64,000 nucleotides of DNA, taken from assembly GCF_000226095.1 (NCBI RefSeq), contig NC_016472.1, positions 9,238,001-9,302,000 of the forward strand, given 5' to 3'. The notes below the pieces were generated by a model. It saw only the letters and a program-made list of their open reading frames with translations, was not told the origin of the DNA and did no database searches. A program made the translations under genes and the position numbers. Each line of letters starts with the position of its first letter. The stretch's first letter is position 1. Positions 21,681 to 31,682 of the stretch are shown here, in pieces. The stretch is from Thermothelomyces thermophilus ATCC 42464. Taxonomy: Eukaryota; Ascomycota; Sordariomycetes; Sordariales; Chaetomiaceae.

Positions 21681-24600
21681 ATGAATAAGCTATCCAGCAT
21701 GCGTCACTGGCCCGAGAGGATGAGTCCGGCCAACTTTAGCATGTCACGGTCGAATGTGGGCATGCAGGCAGTCCTCAACACCCGTCGGGACCTCGCAACC
21801 CAGGGCCCGCCTCCGATAGCCGCTCCGCCCGTCCCAGACGGCCCCATCCACTACGCCTTCAACGTCCCCTTCGCCTCCGACCTCGCCGGGCCCAACACTG
21901 AGGACATCCTGCACGCCACCACCGACGCCGTGCTCCGATGGACACACCCCGAGGAGGCTCCTGACGATGTCCCCGTCTACGAGCTGCCAGTGCACGCCAT
22001 GAACCTGGCCCAGCTGCGCCAGCTCTGCCACGAGATTACGGCGAATGCGTTGCCCATCGAGGCCCACGTCATCTCGACCACCCCAAAGAACCTGAACCGG
22101 CAGGTCACCACCGTGTGTCTGTCGGGTGCTCCGGACCTGGTCCAACAGACGAGGGAGACCATCCTGAACACGACGCCCCTCTCATTGGTGGGTTGTTCCA
22201 TGTTGTTGCAAGGCATGCCAGCGCACTTTTTTTGCTAAGACCATTGGCCCCCCCTCCCGTAACAGCGCTGCACAACGGTTGTCGTCGACGGCAACCTTGT
22301 TGCCAACCTCTCCCAAGGCGTCCTGAAGAAGTCGGTGACAGACTTCCTGGACGAGACCTCGGCTTTTTGCGGCGTCGACATCTTTCTGCTTGGTCCCAAA
22401 CTCTCCCCCTTGACCGGGGGCTTGAACGGCGACGTAGACTTGCCGAGGGACCAGCGCTGGCGAGTAGCCATCTATGGCGACTATCTTTCGTCCGAGCACG
22501 CCAAGACCCGCGTGCTCATTCACATTGACCAGCTCGTATGCCTCCCAATCTTTCCTGATTCTATTCCTCACCTGCCCCGCAGCAGCACCGGGAAGGAGAG
22601 AGCCCGTGGCTAATTTCGAACATAGCTCGGGCGTATTGTTGATGCCACCGTCTTCGAGCCTTCGATGCATCAGCTTTTGTGCGGGCGTAACCGCAAGAAC
22701 ATCAAGCTCATCGAATCCGTGACCAACACGGCCATCTACTTTCCCCCGCCGTTTTCTGCCTGCTATCGCTATTGCCCACCCAATGCTCAGCGTCGGGATC
22801 CCTCTAAAGTGTTGATTACTGGCGAGAATCCCCAGGATATCGAGCAGGCCAAGTTTCGGATCCATGAGCTCCTTACACGTACCAGGCTTTTTGTCAAGGA
22901 CGTGACCATCTCCCCTCCCAAGATCGATAGCATCCTGCTCAGCCGCATGGACAAGGTGCGCAAGATCACCGAGGCCAACGGCGCCTTCGTCATGTTTCCC
23001 TCGCTAGGGTCGCGAAAGGGTTTGGTGCGCGTCCAGGCTGTTGAAAACCTGCATGTTGAACGTTCGCTCCGCGAGATCATGTCACTGGTAAGGTCTCCTC
23101 TATCTCGTTCCGTGGGTGAGAATATGTCTGGCTCACTCCGTCTTCCAAAGGCCGGGCAGTTCTACACCGCGTCTTGGATCTTCTTGCAGCCGGACCCTCG
23201 GCAACCCAGCAACCAGGATATCCACGCAATGCTCGGTGACATCTGCGCCAATTCGGACGCCGAGGTCTCGTTTGACCGGCAGTCCTTCTCCATCACGGGC
23301 TCCGACGAGTCCGTCAAGGCTGCACTCATGGTCATCTCGAAGATCAAGTTTGCCACCCACACCCCGTACCAGATTCGCGTGCGCATCGAGCTTGCCAACG
23401 AGCACAAGGAGTTTGTGAGCGGCAAGAAGAACGGCAAGATCAACAAGATCATGGGCAACAGCAATGTGCAGATCATGTTCGACAACTTTGGCGAATACAA
23501 CTTCAACATTGAGGTCATCGCCCAAGCCTACGATTCTCTCAAGCAGGGTCTGAGCCTGGTCGAGCAGGAGATGCCGGCGTCCATTTCATTCCACGTCCCC
23601 GATCAGTACCACAAGCGCATCATCGGCATTGGCGGACAGCACATTCAACGCATCATGAAGAAGCACTCCGTCTTTGTCAAGTTCTCCAACGCCATGGATC
23701 GTGGTAGGCGGTGCCCCGGTCCCATGTACCCATACTTGTCCAGAGTCGCTAACAGTTGTAATCAAAAAACAGGTGGAATGGGCCGTGAGGACGATGACAG
23801 CCGTGTTGACAACGTCATCTGCCGCACCCCAGCCCGCAATGCCCAGAATCTCGAGCTCGTGAAGAGCGAGATTCTGGAAATGGTCGACCGCGCCGTAAGC
23901 ATTCTGGCCCTTCTGTTACCTAGAAGCTCTCACCCTGCTAATTTTTTTTCCCTCTTGAAGGACTCCGAGTTCACCTCCCAGGTTGTTAGCGTCGATCGTT
24001 TGTACCACCGTCAGCTGCTCACTCGACTGCCGGAGATTGAGGAGCTAGAACGGACATGGAACTGCAAGATCGTCTTCCCGAGCACTGAACAGGCTAGCGA
24101 CGAGATAACCGTCACTGGTCCTCAGTGGCTTGTGCCCAAGTGCATTGACGAGTTCTTGGTAAGCTTTGCTCCCGTCCGGCGCATCTTATCTCCGCACATT
24201 GATTGACTCGGGTTACAGGGTATGGTTCCGGACAAGCACGAGGTGGTCCTCGAGCGATCCGCACCCCTGATTAAGTACCTAGAGTCGCCCGATTTCGTCC
24301 AGAACATCCTTCCGAAACTCAAGACTCAGTACGAAGTCGAGCTCACCGTGCACGATAAATCGGAAGAACGTACCGAAGACGGCTCGCCTACTGTTACCCT
24401 CCTCTGGACCTTCACCCGCAACAACGCCGGTGGTCTCCGCGATGCTATGGATTTCCTCCAGACTCAATTCACTACGGCGGGCGTTGAGCCCGTTATCATC
24501 AGGGGAGCCATCCCGCGGCCCAAGTCCGACACTTTTGAGGAGTCTCTGCCATACTTCAACTCCAAGCTACTCCAGCACGCACCGGCTCCGGTTGCTACCG

Positions 24601-25040
24601 ACTCCCCGACGCGACCCTCTTTTGGCGAAGAGGTCGCACGGGAGCGTAGCATCCTCGCCTGTCTCCGCAAGCCGGGCAGCATGTCGTCCATCTCCTCATT
24701 CCTGGACCGCAGAAAGAACAGCTCGCAATCGGCAACCAACTTCTTCAAGGGTTCCAGCAACGTGTCCAAGTCGTCGCTCATCTCGATTGAGTCGACTCGC
24801 AGCTTCAACGCCGACCGCAACCCTTGGAATGACAGCGGCGTCAACCTGCCCGACGAGGAAAGCAACCCTTGGGCCCCTGCCCCGACCTACGTCAACGGCG
24901 TTGACAAACTTACGGTTCCGCAGCCCGGCGATATCACGCCGCGCCATCACCCCCGGCAGTCTGCCGACAGCGGACGCCCTTCCACGTCTCATTCAACCAA
25001 TTCAGGATACCCCGGCCCTCTCGCGGGGCCTTTTCGTTAG
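21681..25040 (+). CDS. Multi-KH-domain RNA-binding protein
   Basis: Seven exons (21681-22187, 22266-22535, 22626-23087, 23151-23703, 23773-23894, 23961-24158, 24219-25040) give 977 residues in frame. All introns are GT-AG, 60-90 bp. Several KH-type segments are visible: GRNRKNIKLIE (about 277), RMDKVRKITEANGAFVMFP, SGKKNGKINKIMGNSNVQI, and the clearest, GIGGQHIQRIMKKHSVFVKF (about 575-595), with a canonical GxxG loop. KH domains bind single-stranded RNA. The architecture resembles the fungal family of yeast YLL032C and animal Bicaudal-C/vigilin-type proteins. The last 130 residues are Ser/Pro-rich and probably disordered. A role in mRNA control is inferred, and no targets can be read from the sequence. 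Confidence 0.9.
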
Positions 25041-26269
25041 ATTCCCATGCTTCTTCGGGCTTTGCAAGGTTTTAGACACGGGATCATTTTTTACGTCGAG
25101 TTGCGAGGAAAAGAGAAATACCCCTACGGCTGGATATACCCCTGGCGCAAAATACCCCGGTAGTTGCTCTCTGCATTTGGTCGGTTTCCGTTGATTTCTT
25201 CATGTTCTTTGTGTTTTTGCTATCCTTTTTTTTGTTGTTTGCTCTTCCCAAACTGGCACCTTTTGTTTTCGGAGGATTTGGTCAACCTGGGCCATGGAGA
25301 TTAAGATGGTTAGAGGGAAGAAAAAAGGGGGAGGGGCGGTGGCTGGTATGGACTCCGCTATCCGACAAACGTTTACGGTGCGATGCGGTATGACGGCCAA
25401 TGAATGATGCAGTCATGCGTGCTATGACAAGCTGCCTTAGCTGGGCTAGAGCCGCAAACTCGAAAAGGGTAGGACGAGGCGAAGACAGATTATGGTTTCA
25501 GTGTATTGAAGTCAGTTTGAACAAAGGGAACCCAACCGACCAGAATCACCGACCAGAATCACCAACCCCCTCGACAATCCTCATGGTCATCCTTCCATAG
25601 GTTCTCTCTGGTGCGTTTCGCAAAGTGATGGAATTGAATGGACTTGCCTAACTCTCATAGACAGTGATGAGCGATTCCTGGATGTTGACTTTGGTGGCTG
25701 GTTGTTTTGGTTGTTTCTATTCTCGGAGTGACCCTGTGTATAGGCTTGGCATCATTGTGACTTTTGCCTTGTTTTTTGGCTTTCATTGCTGACTTAGCTC
25801 TGGGTGACTGGGAAACCTGGGGGAGGAAACGAAGATGAGGCGTGGAAGGCAGCGAACAGGTAGGGCAGGTGAGACGACGTGGGGGGACGGTCCTGGCCTT
25901 TTTTTGAACAGATGACGGAATCTGTTCCACACTCCTTGATGAAGCAAGTATAGCATCTAAATAACCATTTGCCCATGGTCGGACTGTCGACAATAACAGT
26001 CCTGGGTCCCAACAACACCAACCGCGCGTCCCAAAAATAAAAAAATAAAAAATAAAATAAAATAAAGATCATGCGACACGCTTGAAACAACCGCCAGAGT
26101 AACACCACGCAAAACAACCAACGCCCGGGCGCCAGGATTCCCGATTCCGTTAAGAACCACCCCCAATTCCTGATGAGCATCGACGAACCGCACGCATCCC
26201 CTTCCTCGGCCAGACCTCCTCGCAATTGATCGACACACACGCACACGCACGCACACAGAAGGGTGAACT
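25041..26269. other. Convergent 3' region between KH and GCP2 genes
   Basis: 1.2 kb between two convergent genes, with 3' untranslated sequence expected from both. It includes a direct repeat of a 13-nt unit at 25538-25563, a TAAAA-rich run near 26037-26066 and a CA-rich stretch at 26233-26256. No gene or RNA was recognised. Confidence 0.55.
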
Positions 26270-29200
26270 TCACACAACCCCGCCGCCTTCCTCCTCGCCC
26301 TTCATCCCCGCGTACTCGGTGCCCTGGTTAGCGGTGCTCAGGCGGGCGCACAGGCTCAGCAGCACCACCGTCTCGGTGGCGGCGTAGTGATTCAGGGCGT
26401 CGAGCAGGATCTGCAGGTGGCGGCTGAAGTTGGTCTCCCACTTGCGCATCACGTCGAACAGCTCGGCGATGCGCGCGTCGCCGCCGCCGCCGCCGCCGCC
26501 CGCTCCGGCCGCCGCTGCGGTGCTGGTGTCGGCCGGGTGGAGGGCGGACGAGTTCGGGTCTTGTTGTTGTTGGTTGTGGGACTGGGTCTGGTGGGTCTGT
26601 GTCTGTGAATGGTGCGTCTTTTGGCTGCTGCGGACGGACTGGAAGTACCGCCACTGGTCGTCGGTCATGTTGGGCGGTTTGGTAGTGCCCGAGAGGTCGG
26701 GGTCGGCTTTCTCGAGCTCGCGCGAGAGCCAGTTGGTGTAGGTCGCGAAGACGGTGCAGGTTTGCATGAGCTTGGAGTGGATCTAATGATGGTGTCAGAT
26801 AGATAGGTAAAAGCACAGGAGGAAAAAAAAAAGAGGAAAAAAAAGAAGGAAAAAAAATGAGGTAGCAGAAATGGTACGGGGCGTACCCTCAACAACTTGC
26901 TATTTGTTAGCATGCACTCCTTGAGGCATGTGTCGAGAAAGTCCACGTGGTCCTGCATCAGCTCGTCGACGGTGCGGGTGACGCCTGTAGCTGAGCCGCT
27001 AGATGTACCGTCCGAGCTGCCGCCACCGCCGCCGTCGTTCCCGCGGAGGCGCGCCATCAGGCTCTGCCAGTTGGGCTCGATGACCTCGGCAGTGCAGAAG
27101 TAGAGCAGCTGCTGGACGAAGACGAGCATGCGCGCGCGCAAGGTCCAGACGCGGCGCTTCCAGATCTCGAGGCTGCGGGCCGACGATTTGTAGGACCACA
27201 CGAACGCTCTGGTATGGGTCTGCCAGGTGGTTGAGAGCTGTGATTCGAGATGGCGCAGCGACAGCAGGTACCGGAAGAGGGCCTGGTATCTCCATATCGT
27301 CTTGCGGCTGATGACGAGCGAGACGGGGAAGGGGACGGCATAGTCGAGCTGCAGCGATGTGAAGCCGTTGGCGTTCTTGTCCCCCTCGGGCGGCGGCTGA
27401 TTGCTGGTTAGCGGCTGCAGCGTTTCGCCCTGTTCGATACCGGTGATGTTGACGACGCGCTGGAGGGATTTGGTCAGGGTGATCTCGTTCATCTCGACCT
27501 TGACATCCTCCTTGAACGGATCCAGCGACACGATGCTGCCGGGCTGGCGCAAGACGAGATCCAGCAGCGACTGCAACTTGGCCGTGTTGACCGACTTGAC
27601 GGGCTTCCGCAGCTCCGAAGCGCCCAGTTCGAGGAAGTAGGAGAAATAGTCCGAGGGGTCCAGGAAGAAGTAGTGCTTCAGAGACCGCAGCCTCGCCGGG
27701 AGGCCGTGGGCCGTCAACAGAAGGCGCATCAGCGACTCGTTGGCGTGGGCGTAGGCTTGGTTGACGTTGTCCAGGAAGCGGCTGTCGTCGAACGAGGTGG
27801 GCACGTCCTTAACCCGCGTGCTGACGTCGACTCCCCCACACTCCCTGACGACATTGAGGTACTTGCCGGCCAGCAGGACCTTGTGCTTGACGCCCTCGAG
27901 CTGGGGCGGGACGTCGTGGTCCCTGATGGTATATCGCCGGTCCCAGTACTCGTCGGTATAGTCCTCCTCCAACCTCTCCCGACGGATACTCCGCTGCTCT
28001 TTGATCAGGAACTCGGAGTGAGGGTCGTTGATGGCCCCGTGGTGCAGCCACTCGTTCAGCATCTGCATGTACGGACGGCTCGCGTCTCTCAGCAGGGAGG
28101 TGAGCAGGGCGCGGGCGGCAGGGTCCCCCGACATGGACTCCAGCCTCTGGGTGATTATGCCGAGTACGACTCCGCCTTTGCAGATCTTTTTCCCCGTCAT
28201 GTTCCCCGGCACCAGCTCGCCTCCCTCCCTCAGCTGCTCCAAGATGTGGTCATAATCATCATTGCTGTCGGTCTCGTCGTCGGTCTCGTCGTCCAACAAG
28301 GCATTCCGCTTCAGCAACTCGTGCGCGAGGGCGTAGAGCTGGGCCATCGTGTGGCTGGTCGGCAAGACGTGGACGTTGAGAACATGCAGGGTGAAGGAGT
28401 CGTCCGAGAGGAACTGGGTCTCGAGCTGGGCGATCAGGACCAAGTACTCCTGCAGGAGCTTCCGGATGGAGGCGCACAGGGCGTGGTTGACCAAGCCGAA
28501 CTCATCGCGGCTCTGCACGTCGACAAAGGCTCGGAGAGCCGCGTAATGGGTGGCCATGCGGAGCATCGACTGGGTGAGGTCCTGTAGACTCGGGTCCAGC
28601 CCGGGAAGGATGCGCCATTGGGGACCCGACAGGCGGTCCCGCTCTTCGAAGGGGTTGTATCCCTTTGCAAACCGGATGTACTGGCCCTCGAAGCCCATGA
28701 AGACAAACAGGAGGTCCTCCACAATGACGGCCTCCTGGGCTTCGAGCGAGAGCTCATGCAATGGTCGTGGTTGGAGAGACTGGGGGGCGGCCGAGGCGGG
28801 CGGGGGAATCGAGATGCGGCATGCTAGGGGAGCCGTCGTGTGCGGCAACAGGGTCGCCTCTGGTTCCCATGGCGCTGCAGGGGGTTTTTCTGCATTCATT
28901 TCCGTCCGACTTAGTACATGGGGGATTCTTCTTCTTTTGCCCCCCTCCTCGGCCACAGAGCCGCGGGGCTTTAGTGATTTGTTGTTGGGGGGAAGGGGGG
29001 TGGGGGGGAGGGGGGAGGTACCTGGCACCGGTGTTTCCTGCCGCATCTCCCTTCTCGAATCGGGGGCGCGCTGCCTGATCCCGTCGGCAGCCCTGCTCTT
29101 GTCGCTGGTCGCACTGCGCCGCGGGGGGCTCCTGGTCCGGGTCGTCAAGGTCTCCCTCGTGGTCACCTGGATCTTCTCGGTCCGGCGTTCCTCGAAGGAG

Positions 29201-29424
29201 CTGTTGGTCGAGCGCGGGTTCGGGTGGTTCGGCTGGCCCGAGGCGGACCGCCTGTGTGAGCTGTCGGCATAGCGGCTGCTGGTCTTTTGGTCGGATACTC
29301 TGCTGGTGCTGGTACTCTCCGAGATGCGAGGGCGCGACGCCGAACCGCCCGAGCCCCGGTCGCCCAATCCCGCTGCGCCGCTGCTTCTCTTTTCCGCATA
29401 CGTCGACGGTCTGGGGCCTGACAT
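26270..29424 (-). CDS. Gamma-tubulin complex component 2 (GCP2 / Spc97 / Alp4)
   Basis: Core subunit of the gamma-tubulin small complex that nucleates microtubules at spindle pole bodies. Three exons (29424-29022, 28874-26887, 26782-26270; introns 147 and 104 bp) give 967 residues. The first 180 residues are Ser/Arg-rich and disordered. The GRIP1 region begins around EAVIVEDLLFVFMGFEGQYI. The GRIP2, gamma-tubulin-binding, region includes VPFPVSLVISRKTIWRYQALF and ends in HLQILLDALNHYAATE. A Gln/Ala/Gly-rich insert (CCG repeats near 26480-26510) interrupts the C-terminal domain, and the tail is Glu/Gly-rich. GCP2 rather than GCP3 is chosen from the VEDLLFVFMGFEGQYI signature and the C-terminus. 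Divergent from PUP2 across 664 bp. Confidence 0.9.
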
Positions 29425-30088
29425 GGTCGTGGCGCGCTACATTTGGCGGCGCGGCAGCCGTTGCTGTCTCCAAATTAGTTGGTCGATGTGTCAGGTATGT
29501 ATGTATGTACTCAAGTGTACGGATTACTATGTATGTAATCTGTACAATACACACGCGGCAGGAAGTTACAGCGCCAAGTCGCGAGAACTCCCTGCCCCAG
29601 GCAAAAAGCGCGATTGAGCAGCGGACGCGATGATCGTTGACGCTATGCTTCTTTTAGCTTAGTGCCCATTCAGTCAACAATGTGGGGTACCGTTGTGTAC
29701 GGATTACACTACACAGGAAGGTACGGATACCTAGTGGAAGGAGTACCAATGGAGTGCACGAAGTGCAGTACGGGGTACAGTACGGACGTACTCGGTACAT
29801 ACACTCAAGTACCTCTGTTCATTCCTCTGCCCAAGTACCGACAGGGGTGGCAGTTGGCCCGCCTGGCACCTATCGGTGGGGAGCTTTCGTAGCCCTCCGT
29901 GTGCCTGGAGCTTCAGCTGCCAATCCAAGCCAGCCTCATCAACCTCAAACCACCCCAGACCTGCAACTGCCCCGCCGCGACATCAATAACCACCGGCCGT
30001 CCTTCTTGCCCAGCGCCCGCTCAAAGCACTTTTGTGTTCGGATATACCCAGCACTCAATTCGAATCTCGACCCCACACTACCGCCAAG
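29425..30088. promoter_or_regulatory. Divergent GCP2/PUP2 promoter region
   Basis: 664 bp between the two start codons. It contains GTAT/TATG repeats near 29495-29535, two copies of a GTGTACGGATTAC motif (29515-29527 and 29695-29707) and a cluster of GTAC-containing words at 29750-29815. No TATA box or recognised proteasome (PACE-like) element was identified with confidence. Confidence 0.5.
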
Positions 30089-30126
30089 ATGTTTATGGCA
30101 AGATCAGAATACGGTGAGTGCTTCAA

Positions 30127-30179
<53 letters not shown>

Positions 30180-30965
30180 ATCTATCTCTTAATGCATCTT
30201 ATTTGCTTCTCATTCGCCGTCTTCAAGATGAACATGACTGCATGCTAACCATCTCTCCTCAGACCGGGGAATCAAGTAGGTAACGCTCTCTACAACTAAC
30301 CACTTCCGCCGTCTCCCGCACGCCCCTCCTCCAATATTGTTCCCTCCCCGAGCCAGCGAACGAACAAACGAACGAACGAACGAACCAAAGCTGACCTCGC
30401 TTCTTTCCCCTCCCCTCGCAGCACCTTTTCCCCGGAAGGCCGCCTCTTCCAAGTCGAGTACTCCCTCGAGGCCATCAAGCTCGGCAGCACGGCCATCGGC
30501 GTGGCCACTTCAGAAGGCGTGATCCTGGGCGTCGAGAAGCGAGTGACGTCGCCGCTGCTCGAGACGTCGTCGGTCGAGAAGATTGTCGAGATCGACCGGC
30601 ATATCGGCTGCGCCATGTCGGGCCTGCAGGCCGACGCGCGGTCCATGGTCGAGCACGCCCGCGTCGAATGCCAGTCGCACGCCTTCAACTACAACGAGCC
30701 GCTGCGCGTCGAGTCGTGCACCCAGGCCATCTGCGACCTCGCCCTGCGCTTCGGCGAGTCGGCCGACGGCGAGGAGAGCGTCATGAGCCGCCCCTTTGGC
30801 GTCGCCCTGCTCATCGCCGGCTACGACGAGGACGGGCCGTCGCTCTACCACGCCGAGCCGTCGGGGACCTTCTATCGCTACGACGCCAAGGCGATCGGGA
30901 GCGGGAGCGAGGGCGCCCAGGCGGAGCTGCAGAACGAGTATCACAAGGTGAGACCCCGCCCTTTC

Positions 30966-30997
<32 letters not shown>

Positions 30998-31248
30998 CCT
31001 TTGTGCTCAGCAATCTGGGTTTTTATGCAAAGAATAGAAGAACCGTGTCCTAACTCAATTCGTGCTTCGTCCAGTCCCTCACCATCGCAGACGCCGAGAC
31101 GCTCGTGCTCAAGACACTCAAGCAGGTCATGGAGGAGAAGCTGGACGCCAAGAACGTGCAGCTGGCCAGCGTTACCAAGGAACGCGGCTTCAGAATATAC
31201 ACGGACGAGGAGATGGCCGCCGTGGTCGAGCGCCTGCCAGCAAACTAG
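30089..31248 (+). CDS. PUP2: 20S proteasome subunit alpha-5 (Pup2/PSMA5)
   Basis: Structural subunit of the outer alpha ring of the 20S core, in cytosol and nucleus. Four exons (30089-30113, 30263-30275, 30422-30947, 31075-31248) encode 245 residues, normal for alpha-5. Exon 1 is 25 nt and exon 2 only 13 nt; both are needed to complete the conserved [20 protein letters not shown] start with the proteasome alpha signature. The body matches alpha-5 ([41 protein letters not shown]). All three introns carry simple repeats: (TC)n, (CGAA)n and poly-T. The assignment is certain, and the splice phases are consistent throughout. Confidence 0.96.
30129..30177 (+). repeat. (TC)n microsatellite in PUP2 intron 1
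   Basis: 49 bp of alternating T and C, about 24 units, starting 15 bp after the intron 1 donor (30114). It is pyrimidine-rich on the coding strand and lies well upstream of the acceptor at 30262. Confidence 0.95.
30357..30384 (+). repeat. (CGAA)n tetranucleotide repeat in PUP2 intron 2
   Basis: About seven CGAA units, one imperfect, inside the 146 bp intron 30276-30421. Confidence 0.9.
30970..30997 (+). repeat. Poly-T run, 28 bases, in PUP2 intron 3
   Basis: Uninterrupted T tract within intron 30948-31074, starting 23 bp after the donor. Length may be inexact. Confidence 0.9.
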
Positions 31249-31682
31249 GCGGCTATGCGAGGCCCTATGGGTAGGGTGCTCGAGATGAGAGAGCAACGGG
31301 CGCGAACAAGAAAATAGACAAAGGGGAGTTACGTGATATCAAACGTCTCAGAGCCTTGCCTTGAGCGTGCTGATGCCCCAAACAGTCGAGCCAGGCAAAA
31401 ACATAAGACATGGCGATGAATAATGTTGTAAACCTTTCATGGTTGACCTGTTTCCGTTATCACACCCTCCTCCCTCTTCCTCCCTCACCTTCCCGATTTT
31501 TTCGTGTTGCTATTTATTTTGGGGTATCCCGCGTCAAGAAAACCACACACAAAAAAAATCTGGCATGTCGAACACCTAAGCCTCGCTATCCATACCCACA
31601 CAACAAACTCCCTTACACAAAGTAGCCATTAGACCCAGCATACCTATTGTTCCCCGGACTGAGCGGTCCCATACGTCGAGGG
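31249..31682. other. Convergent 3' region of PUP2 and the Zn2Cys6 gene
   Basis: 434 bp between two converging stop codons, so it must contain both 3' ends. T-rich and CT-rich stretches are present. No gene is visible. Confidence 0.6.

Noticed and set aside
26783-26886. Read-through of the GCP2 C-terminal intron as coding
   Set aside because: The frame stays open for a while but encodes Phe-rich poly-T sequence; splicing restores KLLR/IHSKLMQTC.
27673-28587. 304-codon frame antisense to GCP2
   Set aside because: Antisense shadow rich in Val/Gln/Arg; no homology signal.
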